Assembly: GCA_032251335.1 (NCBI GenBank)
Contig: JAVVDW010000028.1
Span: 1-21,762, forward strand
DNA: 21,762 nt
From: UM-FILTER-40-17 sp032251335
GTDB lineage: Bacteria > Bacteroidota > Bacteroidia > Flavobacteriales > Flavobacteriaceae
Reading direction: 5' to 3'
Part shown: piece by piece, positions 5,951 through 13,820 of the stretch
Position numbering within the stretch: position 1 is the first letter of the stretch
How the letters are laid out: every line of letters begins with the position of its first letter
Program-made: the position numbers and the translations under genes
The notes under the pieces: model-generated
The model's database searches: none
What the model was told of the DNA's origin: nothing
The model's input: only the letters and a program-made list of their open reading frames with translations

Positions 5951-7782
5951 TGGCGGATGTCATTCAACTTTTACCGGACCATGTAGCCAATCAGATAGCT
6001 GCGGGAGAGGTGGTGCAACGGCCGGCTTCTGTGGTGAAAGAACTGCTTGAAAACGCCATTGATGCCGAAGCCGACAGAATCCAACTCATCATTAAAGACT
6101 CCGGTAAAACCTTAGTTCAGGTCATAGACAACGGCAAAGGCATGTCTGTTACCGATGCCCGCCTTTGTTTTGAACGCCACGCGACTTCCAAAATTCGAAC
6201 CGCAGAAGATCTGTTTGCGCTTCATACCAAGGGTTTTCGCGGGGAAGCATTGGCATCTATAGCTGCTGTAGCCCAGGTAGAACTCTCCAGCAAACAAGAA
6301 GATTCCGAATTGGGAACCCTGCTTCGCATAGAAGGTAGCAAAGTGCTTTCACAAACACCCGAAGTGGTTTCTAAAGGTACTTCCATAGCCGTCAGACGGT
6401 TATTTTTTAACATCCCGGCACGCCGTCAGTTTCTGAAATCCGATCCTGTGGAGTATAGACACATCGTGGACGAATTTCACCGGGTAGCTTTGGCACATCC
6501 ACAAGTGTCTTTTAGGCTTATCCACAATGATGTAGAGAATTTTAACCTGCCTGCATCCAACCTACGTCAACGAATCGTCAATATTTTCGGGGGCAAAACC
6601 AACGAGAAATTATTGCCACTTAAGGAAGAAACAGATTTGGTCACCGTTGATGGTTTTATAGGCAAACCCGATTATGCCAAACGCAGTAAGTCCGAACAGT
6701 ATTTTTTTGTCAACCAGCGTTATATCAGAAATCCGTATTTACATCACGCCTTGATGGCTGCCTACGACGGGCTCATCAAAGAAGGAACCTATCCGCAATA
6801 TTTTATTTTTTTAAAGGTAGATCCGGCTTCTATCGATATCAATATCCATCCCACCAAAACGGAGATAAAATTTGAGAACGAACAGGCTTTGTACGCCATC
6901 CTCAGGGCCTCGGTCAAACACAGTCTCGGTCAATACAGCCTTTCGCCCATGTTGGATTTTGAGAAAGATCCGACCCTGGAGCTTTCCTATTCGGAAACCA
7001 AAGAAAAGCCGCGTATGCCTCATATAGAAGTGGATAGAAATTTTAATCCGTTCCGGCAAGAACAAAAGTCGTTCTCAGGCGCATCCAAAAAGACAGCTTC
7101 TTGGGAAAGTTTGTACGTGGGTATTGAGTCCAAATCCAATACCAAACCTTTTGATTTGGTTGAAATTGAAGATTTTCAGGAAGAAAAAACCATGGATTTA
7201 GGTGTAGAAACCTCAGAACAACCCAAGGCCGAAACATTTCAGCTACGGCGCAAATATATTCTCAGTCAATTGAAATCGGGTTTGTTACTGATTCACCAAC
7301 ACCGGGCGCACTACCGCATCCGATATGAAGAAATATTGACCAAAATGAGCGATACGCAAATTGCGAGCCAGCAAATTATTTTTCCGATAAATCCCGCCTT
7401 CACACACGCAGAAATCTCCTTGCTCTCTGAAATTAAGGAACACTTGGAGCAAGCCGGCTTTCAGTTTTCTAAGTTTGGCTTTGAAGGCTTGGAAATACAA
7501 GGCATTCCGGCCTATTTACAACCCGAAGCTGTAGAAGATTTGCTCAAAAAAGTGTTGGCAGCCCTCGAAATGGAATTGCCCGATTCTTATTTTTCCGGTT
7601 TGGATTTGATTGCCAAGTCTATCGCCAAAAGTTCGGCTGTGCGTACCGGTCAAAACCTGGGTTGCGATGAACAAGCACAGTTGTTAGACAAGCTTTTTGC
7701 CTGTAAGGAGCCGCAACTTTCACCCGATGGCAAGCCGGTTTATATTTCGTTGGATTGGGAGGACATTGAAAACAAATTTTAG
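5950..7782 (+). CDS. mutL: DNA mismatch repair protein MutL
   Basis: 610 residues, normal length. The N-terminal GHKL ATPase is complete: ELLENAIDA (31-39), the DNGKGM box (60-65), RHATSKI (76-82) and the KGFRGEAL lid (94-101). The DNA-gyrase-like second domain and a linker of about 90 residues follow (about 340-430). In the C-terminal dimerisation domain, the endonuclease motif DQHA-x2-E-x4-E of nicking MutL proteins reads HQHRAHYRIRYE (449-460). Asp has become His, Ala Arg and the first Glu Tyr; only Q, H and the last Glu remain. The other metal-site motif is SPDGKP (591-596) in place of the CPHGRP type. Start choice: the ATG at 5950 gives the canonical MADVIQLLPDHVANQIAAGE; the upstream in-frame codon at 5827 lies inside the previous gene. 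The stop is 2 nt before rhomboid 1. Confidence 0.96.
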   Translation: MADVIQLLPDHVANQIAAGEVVQRPASVVKELLENAIDAEADRIQLIIKDSGKTLVQVIDNGKGMSVTDARLCFERHATSKIRTAEDLFALHTKGFRGEALASIAAVAQVELSSKQEDSELGTLLRIEGSKVLSQTPEVVSKGTSIAVRRLFFNIPARRQFLKSDPVEYRHIVDEFHRVALAHPQVSFRLIHNDVENFNLPASNLRQRIVNIFGGKTNEKLLPLKEETDLVTVDGFIGKPDYAKRSKSEQYFFVNQRYIRNPYLHHALMAAYDGLIKEGTYPQYFIFLKVDPASIDINIHPTKTEIKFENEQALYAILRASVKHSLGQYSLSPMLDFEKDPTLELSYSETKEKPRMPHIEVDRNFNPFRQEQKSFSGASKKTASWESLYVGIESKSNTKPFDLVEIEDFQEEKTMDLGVETSEQPKAETFQLRRKYILSQLKSGLLLIHQHRAHYRIRYEEILTKMSDTQIASQQIIFPINPAFTHAEISLLSEIKEHLEQAGFQFSKFGFEGLEIQGIPAYLQPEAVEDLLKKVLAALEMELPDSYFSGLDLIAKSIAKSSAVRTGQNLGCDEQAQLLDKLFACKEPQLSPDGKPVYISLDWEDIENKF

Positions 7783-7784
7783 CT

Positions 7785-8528
7785 ATGAGTAGAATCACAG
7801 AGACGGTTAAACACCTCATTATAATCAACATCATATTCTTTGTAGGTGCCCTTACCATTGGCCGACCTGCCTATGATTTGTTGGCGCTTCACTTCCCCAA
7901 AAACCCCGATTTTCATTTTTGGCAGTTTCTGTCGCATATGTTTATGCATGATAACCAAGGCTTTACACATATTCTATTTAATATGCTTGGCTTGTGGATG
8001 TTTGGCAGTCCGTTGGAACAGGTTTTGGGAAAACAACGTTTTATTTTCTTCTATTTTTCTGCCGGTTTGGGTGCGGCACTCATACATACTTTGGTCAATT
8101 ATTACGAGTTTAACCAGGGTTTCAATATCATGCTACAGGCCGGATATTCGGAGGCAGAAGTTTATGAGTTTGTCACTAAATCCATGTACAGAAGCGACTT
8201 GGCTGTTCCGCAAGAAGTGCTTCAAAACATGCTGACCACCTTCAACACTCCTGCGGTGGGCGCTTCCGGTGCTTTGTATGGCATCTTGGTTGCATTCGGC
8301 ATGTTGTTCCCAAATACGGCTTTGTTTTTGATGTTCATTCCGATACCCATAAAAGCCAAATATTTTATTCCGGCCCTAATCTTAATGGATTTGTATGCAG
8401 GTTTCACAGGAAATTCTATCTTTGGAAGCGGCATCGCTCATTTTGCACACATCGGTGGTGCACTTTTCGGATTTTTGATGATGTGGTATTGGAAAAAAAA
8501 CAGTTTTAACGACAAAAGGTGGTACTGA
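7785..8528 (+). CDS. Rhomboid-family intramembrane serine protease 1
   Basis: 247 residues, six or so membrane helices. The catalytic Ser161 lies in GASGALYG (159-166) and His222 in IAHFAHIGGALFGF, the standard rhomboid dyad within the lipid-embedded active site. The helix 1-2 loop has HMFMHDNQGFTHILFNMLGLW (51-71, with the conserved H-x3-N of the oxyanion region). An unusual hydrophilic insert of about 50 residues (106-156) separates helix 3 from the GASG helix and probably lies on the periplasmic side. It begins 2 nt after mutL and ends in TGATG, sharing one base with the next gene. Substrate unknown. Confidence 0.93.
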   Translation: MSRITETVKHLIIINIIFFVGALTIGRPAYDLLALHFPKNPDFHFWQFLSHMFMHDNQGFTHILFNMLGLWMFGSPLEQVLGKQRFIFFYFSAGLGAALIHTLVNYYEFNQGFNIMLQAGYSEAEVYEFVTKSMYRSDLAVPQEVLQNMLTTFNTPAVGASGALYGILVAFGMLFPNTALFLMFIPIPIKAKYFIPALILMDLYAGFTGNSIFGSGIAHFAHIGGALFGFLMMWYWKKNSFNDKRWY

Positions 8529-9391
8529 TGAGGACAACACCACAATCCATTGCGGATAAAATAAAGCAACTGCGCTATTTTGAAAAATTGATTGCGCTCA
8601 ACGTGGCTCTGTTTGTCTTAAACCAACTCATTACTTTTTTTGCAGGTTTGCCCCGCGATTTCTTTTTTAAATATTTAGAATTGCCTAAAAGCCTTGAAGC
8701 GTTTTTGATGCAACCTTGGTCTATGCTCACTTACGCCTTTGTGCATTACGATTTTATGCACCTGTTTTGGAATATGTTGCTGCTCTTTTTTGTCGGTCGT
8801 CTTTTTGTCGATTATTTTGGGCAACGCAACTTTCTGCCTGTTTATTTACTCGGTGCTCTCAGTGGCGGACTGTTTTTTTGGGTGAGCTATAACATGTTCC
8901 CGGTTTTCTTAGAAGTTGACTCTTCTTTGGTGGGTGCCTCGGCTGCCATCATGGCCATACTCATTTATACCTGTACGTATTTGCCCAAAACGGAGGTGCA
9001 ACTCATCTTTTTCAGGGTACCGTTAGCTTATATCGGTATTGGTTTTGTCCTGATTGATTTAGTCCAACTACCACAGTCTAACCCCGGTGGCCATTTGGCC
9101 CATTTGGGTGGCGCACTTTTGGGTTTTACACTAGCCTACAATCTGATTAAAACCACAGGTAGTTGGTATAAATTGGATCTTTTAAAAAAAATGAGAGCAA
9201 AACACGCCAAACTGCATTCTGTATATAAAAATGAAGAGGCTTTCCGAAGTGCACCACGGACCAAAGGGATGAGCAAGTCTGAAAAACAACAAAAAATTGA
9301 TGAAATACTAGATAAAATCAGCCAATCCGGTTACGACAGTTTGTCTAAAGACGAAAAAGACTTTTTGTTTAGATCCGGAGATGATATTTAG
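8528..9391 (+). CDS. Rhomboid-family intramembrane serine protease 2, with cytoplasmic tail
   Basis: 287 residues from the ATG at 8528, which overlaps the previous TGA by one base; a GTG at 8519 is in frame but less likely. Catalytic residues are Ser138 in VGASAAIMA and His192 in GGHLAHLGGALLG. HLFWNMLLLFFVG (78-90) matches the rhomboid helix 2. After the last helix (about 205) comes a soluble tail of about 80 residues rich in Lys. It ends in a helical block, EILDKISQSGYDSLSKDEKD (259-278), that recurs at the end of Bacteroidota rhomboids and may be a small binding domain of the DUF6576 kind. It is paired with a shorter paralogue directly upstream. Confidence 0.93.
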   Translation: MRTTPQSIADKIKQLRYFEKLIALNVALFVLNQLITFFAGLPRDFFFKYLELPKSLEAFLMQPWSMLTYAFVHYDFMHLFWNMLLLFFVGRLFVDYFGQRNFLPVYLLGALSGGLFFWVSYNMFPVFLEVDSSLVGASAAIMAILIYTCTYLPKTEVQLIFFRVPLAYIGIGFVLIDLVQLPQSNPGGHLAHLGGALLGFTLAYNLIKTTGSWYKLDLLKKMRAKHAKLHSVYKNEEAFRSAPRTKGMSKSEKQQKIDEILDKISQSGYDSLSKDEKDFLFRSGDDI

Positions 9392-9436
9392 TTACCGCTC
9401 AGCCTACCAGGTTACATTTTAATTCAAATCCGTTTT

Positions 9437-10504
9437 ATGGCTTCTATTTCTAATCTTACTGCTGATGCGATACAACTTTTGAAAGAATTGATTGCCACCC
9501 CGTCTTTCTCCTCAGAAGAAGACCAAACCGCCGGATTGATTGCAAAATGGTTTGCGCATCACCACATCCCTACGGAAAGAAGGCAAAACAACATTATAGC
9601 CAAAAACAAACATTTTGATTCTCAAAAACCTAGCATACTCCTCAATTCACACCACGATACGGTAAAGCCTAATACGGCCTATACCAAAAATCCATTTTTA
9701 CCACAGGTGGAGTCGGGCAAACTCTACGGTTTGGGCAGTAACGATGCCGGCGGTTGTTTGGTTTCTCTCATGGCTGTTTTTACGCATTTTTATGCGTCGG
9801 AAGACCTGCGGTACAACCTGATTATCGTGGCCTCGGCAGAGGAAGAAAGCTCAGGCCCAAACGGACTTAATAGCGTGTTGCCGCATTTGCCTCCTATCGA
9901 TTTTACCATCGTTGGGGAACCCACGCAAATGCAATTGGCCATTGCAGAGAAAGGCTTGTTGGTGTTGGATTGTTTTGCCCACGGCCAAGCCGGACATGCT
10001 GCGCATGGGCTGGGCGAAAATGCTATTTACAAAGCCGTTGAAGCCATAGAATGGTTCAGAACTTTCGAGTTTCCTAAGGTTTCCGAAACCTTGGGCAAAG
10101 TACGCATGACTGTCACCCAAATAGATGCCGGAAACCAGCACAATGTCATTCCTGCCAGCTGTCATTTTGTGGTGGACGTCAGGGTAACGGATGCATACAC
10201 CAATCAAGAAGTTTTGGATATTGTTCAGCAATCTTTAGATATAGAAGTAAAGGCCCGATCGCTGCGTTTAAATGCATCATCTATACCCAAAGACCATCCC
10301 ATAGTGTTGGCGGGTATCCAAATGGGCAGAGAAACCTATGGCTCGCCCACACTGTCAGACCAGGCTGTACTCAGTTGTCATTCCCTCAAACTGGGTCCGG
10401 GAGATTCGCACCGCTCGCACTCAGCAGATGAATTTATTTACCTGTACGAAATAGAAGAAGGCATCTTATTATACACAAAATTACTACAAGCTGTCATTTT
10501 TTAA
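9437..10504 (+). CDS. argE: M20-family deacylase, probable N-acyl-citrulline/ornithine deacetylase
   Basis: 355 residues of the ArgE/DapE/CPG2 zinc-hydrolase family. The metal and catalytic residues are in place: SHHDTVKP (71-78; His72, catalytic Asp74), GSNDAGG (100-106; bridging Asp103), EEESSG (135-140; catalytic Glu135, ligand Glu136), GEPTQMQLA for the fourth ligand region, and a final His in GDSHRSHSADE. The lid domain is present, so it is the dimeric type. Placement directly before argH supports a role in arginine synthesis. In Bacteroidota using the acylated route, the substrate would be N-acetyl- or N-succinyl-citrulline rather than ornithine. A succinyl-diaminopimelate desuccinylase cannot be excluded from sequence alone. 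Confidence 0.82.
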   Translation: MASISNLTADAIQLLKELIATPSFSSEEDQTAGLIAKWFAHHHIPTERRQNNIIAKNKHFDSQKPSILLNSHHDTVKPNTAYTKNPFLPQVESGKLYGLGSNDAGGCLVSLMAVFTHFYASEDLRYNLIIVASAEEESSGPNGLNSVLPHLPPIDFTIVGEPTQMQLAIAEKGLLVLDCFAHGQAGHAAHGLGENAIYKAVEAIEWFRTFEFPKVSETLGKVRMTVTQIDAGNQHNVIPASCHFVVDVRVTDAYTNQEVLDIVQQSLDIEVKARSLRLNASSIPKDHPIVLAGIQMGRETYGSPTLSDQAVLSCHSLKLGPGDSHRSHSADEFIYLYEIEEGILLYTKLLQAVIF

Positions 10505-10558
10505 TTTGTAAAAACTTCTCAACTTTGCTGGGTAATATTTTTTAAGCCATAAAGACAT

Positions 10559-10670
10559 GAAACGCCCATGTAAAAAGAGTGACACACAGGAGTATGATTT
10601 TTCTAGGGCGTTCCGTGCCTGTGCTGAGCGGAGTCGAAGCATGACAGATAAAAACAAATAAAATAAACAC
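10559..10670 (+). promoter_or_regulatory. Leader of argH, homologous to the leader of the sugar dehydrogenase gene
   Basis: Bases 10583-10614 (CACACAGGAGTATGATT..., ending CTAGGGCGTTCC) match the minus strand of 21724-21755 at 30 of 32 positions. Bases 10642-10670, running to the argH ATG, match 21692-21720 at 25 of 29. Between them argH has 27 nt where the other leader has 3. AACGCCC (10561-10567) can pair with GGGCGTT (10606-10612), enclosing the AGGAG-ATG segment. A short frame starts at 10594 and ends at the TGA 10642-10644 (MIFLGRSVPVLSGVEA). In the other copy it is MIILGRSI and ends at the homologous TGA. The function is unknown; a leader-peptide or RNA switch role is inference. Confidence 0.55.
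10615..10641. repeat. Dispersed-repeat insert within the argH leader
   Basis: This 27-nt block, containing CTGAGCGGAGTCGAAGCA, replaces 3 nt in the related leader at the right end of the window. The net difference of 24 nt keeps the short leader frame open. CTGAGCGGAGTCGAAG is a string I recall as very common between genes in Bacteroidota. CCTGTG (10618-10623) can also pair with CACAGG (10585-10590). Confidence 0.5.
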
Positions 10671-11960
10671 ATGAAACTTTGGGACAAAGGGTTTTCTACC
10701 GATAAAAAAATAGATTGGTTTACCGTGGGCAACGACCGCGAACTCGATTTGGTCTTAGCCAAATACGACGTCATAGGTTCTGTGGCCCACGCCCGGATGC
10801 TCCGGAGTATTGGTGTTTTGTCTGAAAAAGAACTATCCGATTTGTTGGCCGAGTTTGACAACATTCAACAAAGCATTACTGCCGGTACTTTTACCATTGA
10901 AGACAGCTTTGAAGATGTGCATTCCAAAATTGAATTCTTGCTTACGAAAGCCTTAGGCGATACCGGCAAAAAAATACACACCGCCCGTTCCAGAAACGAT
11001 CAGGTTTTGGTAGATATGCACCTCTATCTCAAGGACGAACTCGATGAAATCAAGACCTTGATACAACAACTATTCTCTTTGCTGATTTCCAAAGCCGACC
11101 AATACAAAGAGGTGCTTTTACCCGGCTACACACATTTTCAGGTGGCCATGCCTTCCTCTTTTGGCATGTGGTTTTCGGCCTATGCGGAAAGTTTGGTGGA
11201 TGATGTCTATGTGCTCAATGCGGCCTATGCGGTAGCCAATCAAAACCCTTTGGGCTCGGCTGCCGGATACGGAAGTTCTTTCCCTATCAACCGCACTCAA
11301 ACTACCGAAATACTCGGTTTCGATACGATGAAATTCAACGCCGTTGCCGCGCAAATGAGCCGTGGAAAAGTAGAGCGGATTTCGGCCGTGGCCATCAGCA
11401 GTGTGGCCGCAACTTTATCTAAACTGGCCATGGACGTGTGTTTGTACATGAGTCAAAATTTCGGCTTCGTCAGTTTTCCCGACACGCTTACAACCGGTTC
11501 TAGCATCATGCCTCATAAAAAAAATCCGGATGTCTTTGAACTCATTCGCGGCAAGTGCAACAAAATTCAAGCCTTGCCATTCGAACTTACGCTGCTTACC
11601 AACAACCTGCCAAGTGGCTACCACCGCGATTTGCAATTGCTCAAAGAAGGATTGATACCGGCTGTACAAACCTTGAAGGCTTGTTTGGATTTGGCTACTT
11701 TTTCCTTGGAACAGATTCGCGTCAATCCGGATATTTTGTCAAATCCCATGTACGATTATCTTTTCAGTGTAGAAGAAGTAAACAAGCTTGTCCAGGAAGG
11801 TATGCCCTTTAGAGACGCATACAAAGCTGTGGGTGCGTCTATAGAAAACGGCACTTTCAAACCCGATAGGAAGGTGCAACACACCCACGAAGGCAGTATC
11901 GGAAACTTGTGTTTGGACGCCATCACAGCCAAAATGAATCAGGCACTCAAGAGCTCATAA
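10671..11960 (+). CDS. argH: Argininosuccinate lyase
   Basis: 429 residues of the fumarase/aspartase superfamily. The enzyme splits argininosuccinate into arginine and fumarate, the last step of arginine synthesis. The superfamily signature GSSIMPHKKNP is at 276-286 and carries the mobile catalytic-serine loop. The substrate block HTARSRND is at 103-110. THFQVAMP (154-161; in place of the more usual THLQ-A-P) provides the catalytic His. It is about 30 residues shorter than the E. coli enzyme, mostly at the C-terminus, which is common for Bacteroidota. The ATG at 10671 gives the expected MKLWDKGF opening. It is separated from the M20 deacylase gene by 166 nt holding the unusual leader. A 67-nt gap follows before an unrelated gene. 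Confidence 0.95.
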   Translation: MKLWDKGFSTDKKIDWFTVGNDRELDLVLAKYDVIGSVAHARMLRSIGVLSEKELSDLLAEFDNIQQSITAGTFTIEDSFEDVHSKIEFLLTKALGDTGKKIHTARSRNDQVLVDMHLYLKDELDEIKTLIQQLFSLLISKADQYKEVLLPGYTHFQVAMPSSFGMWFSAYAESLVDDVYVLNAAYAVANQNPLGSAAGYGSSFPINRTQTTEILGFDTMKFNAVAAQMSRGKVERISAVAISSVAATLSKLAMDVCLYMSQNFGFVSFPDTLTTGSSIMPHKKNPDVFELIRGKCNKIQALPFELTLLTNNLPSGYHRDLQLLKEGLIPAVQTLKACLDLATFSLEQIRVNPDILSNPMYDYLFSVEEVNKLVQEGMPFRDAYKAVGASIENGTFKPDRKVQHTHEGSIGNLCLDAITAKMNQALKSS

Positions 11961-12027
11961 TTTAACAAACTTATTGTAATTTTTAGCATCCTTTAGAGAC
12001 TTAAAATACAACTGTTTTAAGCTTTAA

Positions 12028-13146
12028 ATGATGAGAATTTTATTTGGTGTGCTCTTGTTTTTAGGATGTACTGTTCATGCGCAGGTTTTTAATCCTAATA
12101 AAATTCCTTGGGATTGGCAGACCGATTTATCAAACACGCAGCTCGATCTTACGGAAGTGACAGTTGTTGTTAAAAAAGGTGCATTTCCGGTACTGAAAAA
12201 TCCGCTTTTTATCGGAAAAGAAGCCGGGTTGCTTACATTCTTTGAAAAAGAACCCGTTTTGGTAGTTCAGTTGTCCGGTGAAGCGCGTGCCTATCCGTTT
12301 AATATGCTCACCGTACACGAAATTGCAAACGACCGTATTGATTCACAAGACATATTGGTTACGTATTGTCCGTTGTGCAATTCCGGGATGGTTTTTAGTC
12401 GAAAAATCAACCACCAAGGCCGCGAAGTGGTTTTAGATTTTCAGGTGTCGGGTATGTTGCGCAACAGCGATATGATTATGTTTGACGAACAAACCGAAAC
12501 CTGGTGGCAACAACTTACAGGCGAAGCCATCGCCGGAAAATACGAAGGCTTGAGTTTGGAAATACTGCCTTCAATGGTCTTGTCGGTATCCGATTTTTTT
12601 AAACGATTCCCCGAGGGTAAAATCTTATCCCAACAAACAGGAATCAGCGGAAGATATGGCCGAAATCCTTATGTTGGTTACGACAATCAAGACGGCAATC
12701 CCTACGCAGGTTTTATTAAACCAGACAAGCTCACCAACAAACTGCCCAATATGGAACGCGTTGTTAACCTGAGTGTGGATGGTCAACACAAGGTGTATTC
12801 TTTTTCTTCTTTGCAATATAAAAAAGCACATCACGACAATTTTCAGGGTAAAGAAGTGGTTGTATTCTATAAATCCGGGACGGTTTCCGTTTTGGATGCC
12901 CATAAGATTGCTGAGAGCAAAGATGTAGGAACGGCTGTGATTTTTAGCCCTTTTGTTGAAGATACCAAATTGACTTTTCGAGAAAAGAACGGATATTTTT
13001 ACGACAAACAGACCAAGAGCAAATGGGATATTTCCGGTTTGTGCTTGGAAGGCGCGTATGCCGGAAAATCACTTGAGATTGTACCACACGGAAACCATTT
13101 GGCTTTTGCCTGGCTGGCTTTTTATCCGGACAGCGAGGTGTATTGA
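12028..13146 (+). CDS. Exported DUF3179-domain protein
   Basis: 372 residues with an N-terminal signal peptide (cleavage near VHA-QV, residue 18-19). The body is one long DUF3179 domain. It carries the hallmark VTYCPLCNSG (111-120; Cys114 and Cys117), the preceding AYPFNMLTVHEIAND segment, and MFDEQTETWWQQLTGEAI with its conserved Trp residues. Two adjacent ATG codons (12028 and 12031) are equivalent starts. The biochemical role of the family is not established; the paired cysteines suggest a metal or redox site in the periplasm. It is not obviously in an operon: 67 nt separates it from argH and a good promoter precedes the next gene. Confidence 0.88.
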   Translation: MMRILFGVLLFLGCTVHAQVFNPNKIPWDWQTDLSNTQLDLTEVTVVVKKGAFPVLKNPLFIGKEAGLLTFFEKEPVLVVQLSGEARAYPFNMLTVHEIANDRIDSQDILVTYCPLCNSGMVFSRKINHQGREVVLDFQVSGMLRNSDMIMFDEQTETWWQQLTGEAIAGKYEGLSLEILPSMVLSVSDFFKRFPEGKILSQQTGISGRYGRNPYVGYDNQDGNPYAGFIKPDKLTNKLPNMERVVNLSVDGQHKVYSFSSLQYKKAHHDNFQGKEVVVFYKSGTVSVLDAHKIAESKDVGTAVIFSPFVEDTKLTFREKNGYFYDKQTKSKWDISGLCLEGAYAGKSLEIVPHGNHLAFAWLAFYPDSEVY

Positions 13147-13172
13147 GATTTTTTAAAAGATGATTTTCGTCA

Positions 13173-13203
13173 TTGTGCGCTGCTGAGAATAGGGTTACTT
13201 TTG
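13173..13203 (+). promoter_or_regulatory. Promoter of the DUF4920 lipoprotein gene
   Basis: TTG (13173-13175), a 20-nt spacer and TACTTTTG (13196-13203) are a full match to the Bacteroidota -33/-7 promoter. It is the best promoter in the window. It places the transcript start near 13210, which rules out an in-frame codon at 13201 and fixes translation at 13228. Confidence 0.7.
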
Positions 13204-13227
13204 CAAAGTCAATCTAAATTTCGCACT

Positions 13228-13773
13228 ATGAAAAATCTATCAATACTCTTGCTTGTTTCCATTTTCTTTATCGCTTGTCAAGAAAATTCCAATAAAAATA
13301 CAGTCACACAGTCGGGAGAAGCCGTTTCCGAAACGACCGAAGTTAAGCCTTTGGCTACAATTGAAGGTTACAAACTATACGGATTGAATCCCGATTTGAC
13401 GCCGGATACTTTTTTGACGGTTTCGGATTTTTCTAAAAACCCCGAAGCACTTTCAAACAATCCCATCAAACTGAAAATTGAAATTTCAGAAGTATGCCAA
13501 AACATGGGCTGTTGGGTTACTTTTCCTATGAATGGAGAGATGGTTCGGGTTCAGTTTAGAAATCACTTTAGTATACCCAAAAACAGTGCCGGAAGAGAAG
13601 CCATCATTTATGGATTGGCGAAAGTAGATACCATAAGTGTGGCCGACCAAAAGCATTATTTGGAAGATCAAAAAAATGCCGGAAAGCAAGCAGATGCGCA
13701 AGCTTATGCGACGATTACTGCCTCAAAAGTTGCATGGACTTTTGATGCCGAAGGCATATTGATAAAACAGTAA
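13228..13773 (+). CDS. DUF4920-domain lipoprotein
   Basis: 181 residues. MKNLSILLLVSIFFIAC is a lipoprotein signal with Cys17 as the lipidation site. A linker of about 28 residues rich in Ser, Thr and Asn follows, then a DUF4920 domain (about 45-175). Its characteristic cysteine block is VCQNMGCWVTFP (Cys90, Cys95), followed by the strand VRVQFRNHFSIP and the later DQKHYLEDQ (a variant of the H-Y-x-E-D element). The conserved Cys pair suggests metal or redox binding, but the family has no proven function. The start is fixed by the promoter at 13173-13203. Confidence 0.85.
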   Translation: MKNLSILLLVSIFFIACQENSNKNTVTQSGEAVSETTEVKPLATIEGYKLYGLNPDLTPDTFLTVSDFSKNPEALSNNPIKLKIEISEVCQNMGCWVTFPMNGEMVRVQFRNHFSIPKNSAGREAIIYGLAKVDTISVADQKHYLEDQKNAGKQADAQAYATITASKVAWTFDAEGILIKQ

Positions 13774-13803
13774 GTTTAGTTTTTTAAATCCTTTTTGATG
13801 TGC

Positions 13804-13811
13804 TATTTTTG
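13804..13811 (+). promoter_or_regulatory. Candidate -7 element of the tRNA-Arg gene
   Basis: TATTTTTG fits TAnnTTTG and lies 9 nt before the first base of the tRNA, the expected spacing for a transcript starting just ahead of it. No -33 TTG at a standard distance. Confidence 0.5.
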
Positions 13812-13820
13812 CAGTCCTTT

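Noticed and set aside
10484..10864. 126-codon minus-strand frame across the argH leader
   Set aside because: It overlaps the argH coding start and the deacylase end on the other strand, and its product is low in recognisable structure; it is a shadow of argH codon usage.
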